Assembly (NCBI GenBank): GCA_002423495.1
Contig: DIWN01000041.1
Coordinates: 4,530-68,529 of the forward strand
From: Anaerolineaceae bacterium UBA6105
GTDB taxonomy: Bacteria; Chloroflexota; Anaerolineae; Anaerolineales; Anaerolineaceae
Direction of reading: 5' to 3'
Length of the DNA stretch: 64,000 nucleotides
The translations under genes and the position numbers were made by a program. The notes below the pieces were generated by a model, which saw nothing but the letters and a program-made list of their open reading frames with translations, was not told where the DNA came from and did not search any database. How positions within the stretch are numbered: the stretch's first letter is position 1; every line of letters starts with the position of its first letter. This document shows, piece by piece, positions 36,979 to 45,577 of the stretch.

Positions 36979-37007
36979 ATTATATTTTAAAAACAATGTC
37001 GTGTCAA
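36979..37007 (-). promoter_or_regulatory. Consensus sigma-70 promoter of the opp operon
   Basis: On the minus strand TTGACA (37002-37007) and TATAAT (36979-36984) are both perfect consensus hexamers separated by 17 nt. The leader before the oppA ATG would be about 28 nt. This predicts very strong constitutive transcription. Confidence 0.85.
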
Positions 37008-37018
37008 TGAAGGCAGCA

Positions 37019-37597
37019 TTAAGCTCCCATCTCTGTCACGTTTGTTTTTTCATCGTTAGAGGCTCTGGAGATGATGATCTTATTGGTATTAAAAAAGATT
37101 ATCAAACTCAAAGCCAGTGCGGCAATTTCCGCCACCAGGAAATTATACTCGCTAATTGCAGGGCTGCCTTTTGAAAAGAAAAGCAGAAATACCACTTCTC
37201 CTGCCAGACTGATCCCCAGCATGATCAATAAAATCAGGCTGTGGTTACTAAAACGCTCATAGGTTACACCAATTTCTTCCCTGCGATACTTGCGCTCTTC
37301 CACCGGTAAACGGATGCCCGAACGAAGGAGGTTGAAGATTGGCAGATAAACCAGAACATATGGAATTGCTACATAGAATTGGCGCATGCCCGGATTATTC
37401 ATCATCCCACCGGCAATATGCGCGAGGATGATCCCCACCAGCGTAAGCAAGAAAGTGATCTTGTACTTTTGCATCCTGGCAGCACTAAAAGGTAGTTTGA
37501 AATAATCTCCCTGGTATTCATAAGTCCGAATCTGTTCGCCTTTTTCATTGACACTCAGAATGGTCTTATAGTCTTTGATGTACTTTTTCATGCCCAT
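37019..37597 (-). CDS. Predicted four-helix membrane protein
   Basis: I do not recognise the family. The 192-aa product has a charged N-terminal segment of about 40 residues and four predicted transmembrane helices (about 46-65, 73-95, 122-145 and 150-170). It stops 12 nt before the opp promoter hexamer and stands on its own between that promoter and the second binding-protein gene. No catalytic motif is visible. Confidence 0.75.
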   Translation of the reverse strand: MGMKKYIKDYKTILSVNEKGEQIRTYEYQGDYFKLPFSAARMQKYKITFLLTLVGIILAHIAGGMMNNPGMRQFYVAIPYVLVYLPIFNLLRSGIRLPVEERKYRREEIGVTYERFSNHSLILLIMLGISLAGEVVFLLFFSKGSPAISEYNFLVAEIAALALSLIIFFNTNKIIISRASNDEKTNVTEMGA

Positions 37598-37737
37598 GGG
37601 CTATGTTTGTTGCCTTGCAATTACCCAAATTTTCTTAACCGTAGTTCTTAATAGAATCCGGTCAAAACGTCTGTAAAGTATAACACAATCACAGATGAGT
37701 CAAATCAGTCATCCCAGATTTCAGGTAAATTCTTCTT

Positions 37738-39585
37738 CTATGGGGTGACTGGCTGCCAGGCAGCGATATCGGAAAAGGCATTGCCTCCGCCAATATTCAC
37801 GCGACTTGAGGCAGCCCAAATGGCGATTTGGGGCATCATTGGCACTGCCGGAAGATATTCCGCAAGCAGATCCACCCCATCTCCAAGTTTTGTTGCCAAT
37901 TCTGCGTTTCCAATTGCTGTACACTGCGCGTCAAAATCAGCATCAGCAAAACCCGCCAGGTTTGTTCCAATCCAATAGGTACCGCTACCTGGGATTGCGT
38001 TCGAGCGGTAAAGCTCGCAGGCATCGCCGCGCGGCTTTTGCCAGCTTACCAAAGCCAGGTCAAAATTACGCCCAAAAAGCGGACCTTCCGGCCCCGGCGC
38101 GTAGAGTTCAGCTGGTGACAGTGCCTGGTGGATCACCCCAATGCCACAATCCGCCAGCCGCCCGACTGCCGCCTGGCTGACTTCGCGGTCCATCAGCGAG
38201 GTGCCGCTGAGCAAGCTGACCGCGAACACGGTGCCATCCAGCACGTTGTTCACTCCGCTTGCCTGACGCGGGGCTTCTGGCTGGGTTTCGTCCCGCAGCC
38301 AGCCAATTTCGTCAAGCAAAGCCTGCGCCTGCTCCAGGCTGCCCCAGGAGGTAAATTCCGGCAAGCTGAAACCCTCTGGCAGCCTGGCTCCCAGGATTTC
38401 AGATGCAATTGGTTCTGCTGTCAGGCAGGCTGCAATCGCTTGCCTGGTGCGCAGATCGCCAAAGAAGTCCTGCCGGGTTGCGGCCCAGGGGGAATAGCCG
38501 CTGTCGTAAGCTGCCGGTTGGATGCCAAAGACCAACTGCTGCACAAGCTCAAAATTCTCCACCACCAGGCTGCCGTTTTCTGCCAGCTCCGTCAGCACCT
38601 CCCGGCTTTGCCCTTCCAAGCGGTAACTGGGGTCCAGCACATCACACTCACCGCTTTGCAGCTTGCTGATTGCCTGCTGCACGTCGGGCTCAACAGATAT
38701 GACCACCTGGTCATATGCAGGGTTTGGGCTGTAGTAAGGGTTGCGCTCCAGTTGGATCACAGAACCAGTCTCGCGCTCCACAATCCGATAGGCCCCCCAG
38801 CCAACCGGCGTTTCACTTGCTTCCGCCGACATGCCAATCTCCGCTGGAGTCATCCCCAAAAATTGCGCGGAGGGCAGAGGGAGAAAAACAAGCTCAGAAA
38901 GTTCCACCGGTACAAATCCCGGTACGCCTGTCCAGGTGAAGGTGTTTTCATCCAGCGCTTTAAGATTGGAAGTGCGGTCGAGCAGCCAGAGATCCTGCGG
39001 ATTGCGCAGTTCATTTGCAACTTCGAAAGATAAAAGGAAGTCAGCGGAAGTTACGGGGCTGCCATCAGACCACAAAAGACCCGGGGCGATTTTGTAATCT
39101 GCCTTCACCTGCATCATCTGCAAGGGGGCTGAAGCGCTCCAGGCGGCTGGCTCACTTAAAGTACCCTCTATTACAGGGTGGATCAGCGAACCTTCCTTTA
39201 ATACGGTCACGTTTCCGCTGCCATCCAGTACATTCATTCCTGGTCTTACATCCACGGACAGTGAAGCTGCCTGGTTGTTTGCGTACGTCAGCAGGTTTTC
39301 AAACAAGGTGTCTGGGTCATAGAGCGCTGAAAAAACGCTTTGCTTTGCCAGCGAATTGCGTCCCTCGTAGCGGAACAGGCTGCCCGGGTCTTCTGCCAGG
39401 CAGACGTTCAGCACTTTGGGCGGCTCGGGGGTCAGGGTGGGGGTTGGGGGAACTTGGGTCGGCTGGTTGAGCGTCTCAGTCGGTACAACTATTGAGGTTG
39501 TATTGTTTCCGCAGGCTGAAACAAAAAAGACCAGGCTCAGCATAGCCAGTAAAACGTTTCGTCTGATAATAAATGAACGCTTCAA
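37738..39585 (-). CDS. SBP family 5 lipoprotein, orphan
   Basis: The 615-aa protein has a lipobox FVSAC (Cys24 from the chosen start), a Thr/Pro-rich linker and a family-5 solute-binding fold (GLLWSDGSPVTSADFLLSF; IVERETGSVIQLERNPYYSP). I chose the TTG at 39585: AGGAG lies 7 nt before it and the product then begins with a normal lipoprotein signal, while the longer frame runs into rsgA. No permease or ATPase genes adjoin it. It lies 10 nt after rsgA in the maf-pbp-rsgA operon, so it may have a cell-envelope rather than an import role. Confidence 0.85.
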   Translation of the reverse strand: MKRSFIIRRNVLLAMLSLVFFVSACGNNTTSIVVPTETLNQPTQVPPTPTLTPEPPKVLNVCLAEDPGSLFRYEGRNSLAKQSVFSALYDPDTLFENLLTYANNQAASLSVDVRPGMNVLDGSGNVTVLKEGSLIHPVIEGTLSEPAAWSASAPLQMMQVKADYKIAPGLLWSDGSPVTSADFLLSFEVANELRNPQDLWLLDRTSNLKALDENTFTWTGVPGFVPVELSELVFLPLPSAQFLGMTPAEIGMSAEASETPVGWGAYRIVERETGSVIQLERNPYYSPNPAYDQVVISVEPDVQQAISKLQSGECDVLDPSYRLEGQSREVLTELAENGSLVVENFELVQQLVFGIQPAAYDSGYSPWAATRQDFFGDLRTRQAIAACLTAEPIASEILGARLPEGFSLPEFTSWGSLEQAQALLDEIGWLRDETQPEAPRQASGVNNVLDGTVFAVSLLSGTSLMDREVSQAAVGRLADCGIGVIHQALSPAELYAPGPEGPLFGRNFDLALVSWQKPRGDACELYRSNAIPGSGTYWIGTNLAGFADADFDAQCTAIGNAELATKLGDGVDLLAEYLPAVPMMPQIAIWAASSRVNIGGGNAFSDIAAWQPVTP

Positions 39586-39595
39586 AACCAATCTC

Positions 39596-40564
39596 CTAGA
39601 CCAGATCGTCTTCCTCCGGGTCGCCAAAACGCAGCTTGAGGTAAGACTCGTATCTTCGGGGGTCAATCTGCCCGTTTTCAACCGCTTTGCGGACCGCACA
39701 GCCCGGTTCGTGGCTGTGGCTGCAGTCGTTGAACTGGCATTCAGGCACCAGCGGCGCGATTTCTTTAAAATAGGCATCCAGTTCTTCATCCTGGATGTCC
39801 CATAGCGCCAGCGTACGCAGCCCGGGCACATCAGCAACGTATCCGCCACCCGGCAGAGGATAGAGCTGCCTCACCTGGGTGGTGTGCTTCCCTTTTCCTC
39901 TTCCTACACCCTTACTCAAGGCGCCAACCTCCAGGTTCAGATCCGGAACGACCACATTGAGAAGGCTGCTTTTGCCCACGCCCGAAGGACCGGCAAGGGT
40001 ACTCAGTTTGCCCTGAATGCACTCACGCAGCTCCTCAACCCCCTGCCCGGTAACCGCAGAGGCGTAAATGACATCATACCCGATGGCGCGATACATACCA
40101 AAAAGCTTGTCCACCTCATCAAGCGGCATCAGATCCACCTTGTTGACCACGACCACCGCCCGGATGTGCGCGCGCTCCGTCACCACCAAAAAGCGGTCGA
40201 GCATGCGCAGGCTTGGGTCGGGCTGCGTGCAGGCAAACACCAACAGCGCCAGATCGGCATTGGCCAGGAGTATTTGCTGATAATCGTAGTTGACGCCTGA
40301 GAGCTGTCGTGAGAAAACGGATTTTCGCGGCAGCACTTCTTCGATGCTGCCAGTGCCGTCCTCGTGGATGGCAATACGCACATTGTCCCCCACCGCCACC
40401 AGGTCGCCTTCGGCTCTGCCCTGGCGCAGTCGCCCGCGCAGACGGGTTTGGATATCGCCTTTTTCCGTGCGCACGGTCAGATAACCTGCCTGCGAACGAA
40501 TCACAAAACCTTCAGTATATTCACTTTGAGAATCAGCAGAAAGCAAGGGTTGTGAGACGCCCAA
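39596..40564 (-). CDS. rsgA: Ribosome-assembly GTPase RsgA (YjeQ)
   Basis: The 322-aa circularly permuted GTPase checks late 30S subunit maturation. An N-terminal OB fold is followed by G motifs in permuted order (VVNKVDLMP before GPSGVGKSSLLN and DVPGLRTLALW), then a C-terminal zinc site (CQFNDCSHSHEPGCAV). I chose the TTG start at 40564 because GGAAGAGGAA lies 5-7 nt before it; the longer frame would extend well into the upstream penicillin-binding protein gene. Confidence 0.93.
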   Translation of the reverse strand: MGVSQPLLSADSQSEYTEGFVIRSQAGYLTVRTEKGDIQTRLRGRLRQGRAEGDLVAVGDNVRIAIHEDGTGSIEEVLPRKSVFSRQLSGVNYDYQQILLANADLALLVFACTQPDPSLRMLDRFLVVTERAHIRAVVVVNKVDLMPLDEVDKLFGMYRAIGYDVIYASAVTGQGVEELRECIQGKLSTLAGPSGVGKSSLLNVVVPDLNLEVGALSKGVGRGKGKHTTQVRQLYPLPGGGYVADVPGLRTLALWDIQDEELDAYFKEIAPLVPECQFNDCSHSHEPGCAVRKAVENGQIDPRRYESYLKLRFGDPEEDDLV

Positions 40565-40566
40565 GT

Positions 40567-42762
40567 TTATTCCTCTTCCGGCTCTAAGGGTACGTAGGGG
40601 CTTTCTTCCCAGGGCATGGTACCACCGGTGTTTTGCCCATCCGAGAAGTACAAAGAAACCGCCCGTCTGAAAAGAGGAGCTGCCATTTCGGAACCTTCTC
40701 CCGCATTCTCCAGAATCACAGCAATGGCAATATCGGGGTAATCCGGGTCGTTCTCGAAGGTATAACCCGCAAACCAAGCGTGCGATTCTCCAATTGGGTT
40801 TTCGGCAGTGCCAGTCTTACCGGCAATGCTATAGGGATAATTCCTGAACTGGAATTGCGCCGTACCGCTCGAGTTAGCCACCACCATGACCATGGCCTCC
40901 TGGATAGCTTCCAGGGTTGTCGGTTGCACATTTAGTTCGCGTACAACTCTCGGCTCAAAGGTATAAACTGGCTCCTGACCCGTCAAACCAATGCGCTCGA
41001 TCAGCGTTGGTTGGTAGAGCGTGCCGCCATTGCCGACAGCCGCAATCAAAGCGGCAACTTGCAGCGGGCTCACTTGCATGGTGCTCTGCCCAATCGCCAT
41101 TTGCACATATTCGCTGATCTCAGTTGGGGCAGGATTGACGTTGCCGGCAAAGTCCGGGATTTCGATGCCCGTCGGCTTGCCCAGTCCAAAATCTATCGCC
41201 AGGTCAGGGATTGAAGTGCGATAGCCTTCGTTCCATAAAGAATAAGCAATATGCCAGAACCATGGGTTGCAGGACCGCATCAACCCTTCCTGCAGGGTCA
41301 ACTGCCCGGAAGGCCCAAAATTGCGGGCAACCGTCCAGTCCTCGCCAACCCAACCTTCCAACTCGCGCCAGTAGCTGTCGCAATAATAGGAAGAGTCCGG
41401 TTGATAAACCCCTGTTTCAAGCGCGGCCGCCATCGTGACGACTTTGAAGACCGAGCCCGGAGGGTAGACACCCTGCGACGCCCGGTTGTACATGGGGTTA
41501 AAGGGGTTCTGAGTGATCTCAGCAATCGAATAGGATGTGTAATAAGGCGCTATGAAAACGTTCGGATCATATCCGGGGTTGGAGGCCATGGCTATGACCT
41601 TGCCTGAATCGCGCTCCATCACCACAATCGCGCCGACCATGTCGCCAAAGCTTTGCTGCAGGCGGTACTGATAGGCGCTGTTAATCGTGCTGTAGATGGA
41701 TTGGGCGGGTTGGGCAGGAACGCTGGAAATCCTGGTCAGCACCTGACCCTGGGGATCTTTCACGTAGAGATCCGCACCGTGTGTTCCGGCAAGATACTGT
41801 TCGCCCCAGGCTTCGAGCCCGGACGCGCCAATTTTTTCTTCGCCGGTGTAGCCCAAACGCTGGTACTTTTCCAATTCTTCCGCCGGCACGGTCAACACAA
41901 AGCCAGTCACATGCGGTGCGATGCCGCCATCATGATAGAAACGAGAGCGGAAGTCGGAAAGAGAAATCGCGTCATAACGGGTCAGCCGGTCGTAATACTG
42001 ATTAGCCGTTTCCAGGGTAACATCACCAATCACAGCATATTGATAATCCGCAGTATTTTCATATTCAGCGTAAATGGAGGCTTCTGAGCGGTCAAACATA
42101 TCTGCCAGCAGCGAAACCATCTGCCCCTCATTCTCGGGGTCAATCTGACCCGGCGTGACCATCACAGTCACTGCTTCTTCAAACGAAACCAAAGGATAAT
42201 TGTCCGATGCATCCGAGGAATAGATATTTCCGCGTGCAGGCACTTCGATGACCAGTTCCAGGTAATTCCCGCCTGCCAGTTCCGGCAGCATCATTCCCGC
42301 TTCCCACTGCACATGCCAGACACCGTTTTCCAGCCTGAGGTTCATGATGGTGTCGCGGGAGATTTCGCTCATCAAGGCAGTGCTATAGCGGATCTCATAA
42401 CTAATCTGTGCGCTGGTGGGGTTGACCATCCTGGAGAGGATCGTGTAGTCCATGCCCTGCATCGTGAGTTTGACGGCTGTATCACGGTGGCTCTTCTCGA
42501 AATCTTCCATTGAAACAGCATCTTTGGTCAACTGGCTGAGCATGTCGTACATCGCCGCGTAATCTTCAGCCTTCCAGAGGTCCAGGTAGGTTTTTGCCGC
42601 TTGTTCAACATCCGGCGCAGTCTCAACATTGATTACAGGCTCGGGCAGCCCTGATGTTGGGGCAAGGGTGGGAACAGGTTCCGTGGGGGCATTATTGCAG
42701 GCAGAAAGCAATAAAGCCGCAATCAGAACCACAAAAAGTATCTTATTGAAGGATCTCATCAT
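40567..42762 (-). CDS. Class B penicillin-binding protein (transpeptidase)
   Basis: The 731-aa peptidoglycan transpeptidase has an N-terminal signal with a lipobox-like LLSAC (about Cys21), an NTF2-like domain (about 50-160), a PBP dimerisation domain and the catalytic domain. Active-site motifs are PPGSVFKVV (SxxK), RSCNPWF (SxN) and AGKTGTAENP (KTG), so it should be active and beta-lactam sensitive. The lipobox suggests lipid anchoring rather than the usual membrane helix. It starts 1 nt after maf and overlaps the region of the rsgA start. Confidence 0.92.
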   Translation of the reverse strand: MMRSFNKILFVVLIAALLLSACNNAPTEPVPTLAPTSGLPEPVINVETAPDVEQAAKTYLDLWKAEDYAAMYDMLSQLTKDAVSMEDFEKSHRDTAVKLTMQGMDYTILSRMVNPTSAQISYEIRYSTALMSEISRDTIMNLRLENGVWHVQWEAGMMLPELAGGNYLELVIEVPARGNIYSSDASDNYPLVSFEEAVTVMVTPGQIDPENEGQMVSLLADMFDRSEASIYAEYENTADYQYAVIGDVTLETANQYYDRLTRYDAISLSDFRSRFYHDGGIAPHVTGFVLTVPAEELEKYQRLGYTGEEKIGASGLEAWGEQYLAGTHGADLYVKDPQGQVLTRISSVPAQPAQSIYSTINSAYQYRLQQSFGDMVGAIVVMERDSGKVIAMASNPGYDPNVFIAPYYTSYSIAEITQNPFNPMYNRASQGVYPPGSVFKVVTMAAALETGVYQPDSSYYCDSYWRELEGWVGEDWTVARNFGPSGQLTLQEGLMRSCNPWFWHIAYSLWNEGYRTSIPDLAIDFGLGKPTGIEIPDFAGNVNPAPTEISEYVQMAIGQSTMQVSPLQVAALIAAVGNGGTLYQPTLIERIGLTGQEPVYTFEPRVVRELNVQPTTLEAIQEAMVMVVANSSGTAQFQFRNYPYSIAGKTGTAENPIGESHAWFAGYTFENDPDYPDIAIAVILENAGEGSEMAAPLFRRAVSLYFSDGQNTGGTMPWEESPYVPLEPEEE

Positions 42763-42763
42763 C

Positions 42764-43426
42764 TTACCCAGAGTTTTCTTTACGGTAGATCTGCGGATAG
42801 ACTTCACAGGTTATTTCATTATACCGCTGACAAGCCTGGGGCACATCCGCCTCCAGTTTTATGCCAGCCGACTCAAGCAGCATGGCAAGGTGGCAGAGCG
42901 GAAGCCCCATCACATTAGCATAGCAGCCCTGCACGCCAGTGCACGGGTGAAACTCCCGGTGCTGGATGGCATATCCGCCGGCTTTGTCCTTATAGTCTTC
43001 GCTGGCGATATAGGCCGCCAGTTCTTCTTCTGAATAATCGCGCATGAATACATCAGTGGCACAAAGCGATTCCATCGTTCCGCCGCCGTTTTCGGTTCGC
43101 AAACATAAGGCCGTATAGACCCTGTGCCCACGAGCGCGCATAGCCCGCAGGACCTCGTAAGCTTCATCCTCATTCGCTGGTTTGCCTATGACCTGCTCAT
43201 CCAAAACCACAATGGTATCGGCGGACAGGATCCATTCACCATCAGCATGCAATACTGCCAGCCCTTTTTCGCGCGCCATCTGGCGAACATATTCGATCGC
43301 GTCCACGTCATCGGGATGGGTTTCATCGGCATTAGAAGGGCGTTTTTCGAATGGAATCCCAAGCAAACGCAAGAGTTCGTTTCTGCGTGGCGAGGTGGAA
43401 GCTAAGATCAATTTTGTTTCAGCCAT
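42764..43426 (-). CDS. maf: Maf-like nucleotide pyrophosphatase
   Basis: The 220-aa protein starts MAETKLILASTSPRRNELL, the Maf/YhdE signature, with ADTIVVLDEQVIGKP in the middle and the family C-terminus. Maf proteins hydrolyse dTTP, UTP or modified nucleotides and affect septum formation. The gene leads into the penicillin-binding protein gene, a coupling that fits a cell-division role. Confidence 0.93.
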   Translation of the reverse strand: MAETKLILASTSPRRNELLRLLGIPFEKRPSNADETHPDDVDAIEYVRQMAREKGLAVLHADGEWILSADTIVVLDEQVIGKPANEDEAYEVLRAMRARGHRVYTALCLRTENGGGTMESLCATDVFMRDYSEEELAAYIASEDYKDKAGGYAIQHREFHPCTGVQGCYANVMGLPLCHLAMLLESAGIKLEADVPQACQRYNEITCEVYPQIYRKENSG

Positions 43427-43479
43427 ACAAGCGGGGATTCTAACATGAAAGCAGGGTCAGCCTTTTCAGTCAAGCAGGC

Positions 43480-44409
43480 TCATTCCGGCTGCCCGGGTTT
43501 GCGGACTTCAAATCGGTCAAAATCATTGGCAAGATAGGTTTCAGGGAAGATTGCGCGCGCTTCTGCCAGGAGATCGTCATCCCGGTAGCGCCTTGAAACA
43601 TGGGTCAGGATCAACTTCCCCACCCCGGTTTCAACTGCCAGGCGCGCCACATCCGCAGCAGTGGAATGGCCGAACTTCTCTGCCATTTCAAGGTCTTCTG
43701 CCAGGTAGGTCGCTTCGATCACCATCATATCTGCCCCAGTCACATGCTCCCGGAGTTTATCAAGTTTGCCGACGTCGCCAACAATTGCCAGGCTCACACC
43801 CGGGCGCTCTTCGCCCAGGACATCCTCGGGACTGATCACCCTGCCATCAGCCAGGGTAATCGCTTTGCCCTGCACAAGGTCGCGCCGGCAAGGTCCGTTT
43901 GGCACACCCAAGGCTTCTGCCACTTCTGAAAGGAAGGGTCTGTGGCTCTTTTCAGTAAAACGATAGCCCAGCGAGGAGGAACCGCGGTGGTCAACCGGAA
44001 AAGCCTGAATGTCAAAATGCTTGCTTTGAAAAATCAGACCCGGCTTGATCTCCAGCATGTTTAAGGGCATTGGCGGCTCCTTGCCCCGCAGCACCACTCC
44101 GTTGATTAAGTCGCTGACGCGGTCCATCGTATGGCGGCTGCCGTAAATATTGACTTCTTCAATAGCTTCCCAGCGCATGAAGGTAGAAAGCATGCCTGCC
44201 AGACCAAGGATATGGTCCAGATGGCCATGGGTGAGAAGGATGTGGTTTAGCCGCTTGAAGCCGACCCCGGATTTGAGGATTTGCCGCTGTGTGCCCTCCC
44301 CACAATCCACCATGAAACGAAACTCGTCATGTTTAACGACGAGTGAGGACAAACCGCGTTTGATGGAGGGCGCAGAGGCGGACGTGCCCAGAAAGACGAG
44401 TTCAAACAA
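43480..44409 (-). CDS. rnz: Ribonuclease Z
   Basis: The 309-aa tRNA 3'-end endonuclease shows the short-form RNase Z start (FLGTSASAPSIKRG), the metal motif THGHLDHILGL near residue 61, and the late ligands in VDHRGSSSLGYR and LTHVSRRY. Since the tRNA-Gln in this window lacks an encoded CCA, RNase Z processing is expected here. It starts 17 nt after the small gene at 44427. Confidence 0.95.
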   Translation of the reverse strand: MFELVFLGTSASAPSIKRGLSSLVVKHDEFRFMVDCGEGTQRQILKSGVGFKRLNHILLTHGHLDHILGLAGMLSTFMRWEAIEEVNIYGSRHTMDRVSDLINGVVLRGKEPPMPLNMLEIKPGLIFQSKHFDIQAFPVDHRGSSSLGYRFTEKSHRPFLSEVAEALGVPNGPCRRDLVQGKAITLADGRVISPEDVLGEERPGVSLAIVGDVGKLDKLREHVTGADMMVIEATYLAEDLEMAEKFGHSTAADVARLAVETGVGKLILTHVSRRYRDDDLLAEARAIFPETYLANDFDRFEVRKPGQPE

Positions 44410-44426
44410 GAGTCAGAACCTCCGGG

Positions 44427-44633
44427 TTATTTTTTGTTTTGGCTGATGCCGGTGATTTGCTTGAGAGCGCCAAGCGCCGTCAAACCCACTTGCAGGCCTT
44501 GCTGAGCGGTGATCGGCAGGCTTTTATTTTCCGTTTCGGATTGCTCGATAAAAGTCATGGCAGCCCGATAGCCAATGAAAGCACCAGCCAGGGTTCCGAT
44601 CACAAGAGTCAGTGTCTTAATGTTTGATTTCAT
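44427..44633 (-). CDS. Small single-helix membrane protein
   Basis: The 68-aa product has one N-terminal hydrophobic helix (about 8-28, LTLVIGTLAGAFIGYRAAM), then a polar part. It starts 5 nt after the preceding gene and ends 17 nt before rnz, so it is probably a real operon member. Family unknown. Confidence 0.65.
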   Translation of the reverse strand: MKSNIKTLTLVIGTLAGAFIGYRAAMTFIEQSETENKSLPITAQQGLQVGLTALGALKQITGISQNKK

Positions 44634-44638
44634 AAGTT

Positions 44639-45079
44639 CTATCCTTTTTTTGAGAACCGGTCGGTCAGACTTGTTCCAATTTGTTGAATCTTCGCGTTAA
44701 ATTCACGCAGCGCCATAATTGGTTTTGTTGACGCGTCGCCAGCACTACGCATATATTTCTGACCCTGGCTCAGATAGCCCCGGAGAGCTTTGCCTGCCTG
44801 AGGAACAAGCTGGTGCAATTTAACGACGCCAATGGTCAGTACAATTACCAAGGCGAGTGAAATCAGCCCAAAAAGCAGCACTGGCAGCACTAAGAGCACT
44901 GTTGCTACCCCAGCAAGGTTTGCTGTGTCCGCAGCCCCAAGGCTGCCTTTGATGGCAAGCCAAACTATCACGCCCACAACAAGCAGGCTGATCAGGATGA
45001 TTGGAAAAGCGATCATCCAAAAGCGGTTGCGCTTGTGAGCTTTATCGATTGCTTCGCGTATTTTTGATTCATCAGTCAT
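44639..45079 (-). CDS. Predicted two-helix membrane protein
   Basis: The 146-aa product has two hydrophobic helices (about 22-45 and 58-90) and an amphipathic C-terminal tail that could lie along the membrane. The chosen ATG (MTDESK) follows AGGTG at good spacing; a GTG 9 nt upstream is an alternative. It heads the run of minus-strand genes towards rnz and is divergent from the recX leader. Function unknown. Confidence 0.75.
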   Translation of the reverse strand: MTDESKIREAIDKAHKRNRFWMIAFPIILISLLVVGVIVWLAIKGSLGAADTANLAGVATVLLVLPVLLFGLISLALVIVLTIGVVKLHQLVPQAGKALRGYLSQGQKYMRSAGDASTKPIMALREFNAKIQQIGTSLTDRFSKKG

Positions 45080-45173
45080 AAGATACACCTGCTACTGCAA
45101 TTTTAGCATGAGATTCACGCCCCTTTCCAGATTATACAAACTCAACCCAAAACTACAGGGCAAAAGGTTTTTG

Positions 45174-45204
45174 TTAACAAATTGCGGTCCTTTTCATGTA
45201 TAAT
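45174..45204 (+). promoter_or_regulatory. Promoter of the recX leader transcript
   Basis: A TATAAT -10 box at 45199-45204 follows TTAACA (45174-45179) at 19 nt, a longer than ideal spacer. Transcription would start near 45211 and enter a 365-nt region with no long open frame. Confidence 0.5.
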
Positions 45205-45210
45205 GAAGCC

Positions 45211-45575
45211 AGGAAAATTATCGCACATGCGTCCGGGAGGCTGTTTAAGCTTATTTTGCCTCCGATTGTGGCTTAGAATTGCTGCGCGATTTACTGGATA
45301 GGAAAGTGTCAGTGTTAAAAACTGACTTATGTATTGGGAAAACAATGTGTTTTTGGAGCAGTCGAGTGAACAATCTATCATTCCTGTTGCAACCTGATTT
45401 TCTGACGGGTCAACAGCGAGATTTTCTACCTGAAAAGGAACAAAAGGATTGATCGTCTCTGACTGTCAGCTTGCCAGTACATAATAGAAATTGCTCGAGT
45501 TCGTCTTGAGCTTTCAGCTTATCGAGTGAGTCCGGTATTCAACAGCCATGGTCATGGGCCATGGCTGTTTGTTAC
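45211..45575 (+). ncRNA. Candidate structured RNA upstream of recX
   Basis: About 365 nt between a promoter and a strong terminator-like hairpin, without a coding frame. It contains several stable hairpins: GGAGGC/GCCTCC (45236-45263), GTCAGT/ACTGAC (45308-45326), CTGTTG..ACC/GGT..CAACAG (45384-45416), GCTCGAG/CTTGAGC (45493-45511), and the final stem. I looked for the conserved strings of RNase P RNA, tmRNA, SRP RNA and common riboswitches and did not find them. It is either an independent small RNA or a cis-regulatory leader of recX-rny. Boundaries are approximate. Confidence 0.5.
45541..45575 (+). terminator. Strong hairpin immediately before recX
   Basis: AACAGCCATGG (45541-45551) and CCATGGCTGTT (45559-45569) form a perfect 11-bp stem with a 7-nt loop, followed by TGTTA. 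It ends about 5 nt before the recX ATG and occupies the place of its ribosome binding site. Confidence 0.65.
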
Positions 45576-45577
45576 GG

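Noticed and set aside
39586..39849. N-terminal extension of the second family-5 binding protein
   Set aside because: It lies inside rsgA on the same strand in another frame; a TTG with a good ribosome binding site gives a normal lipoprotein signal.
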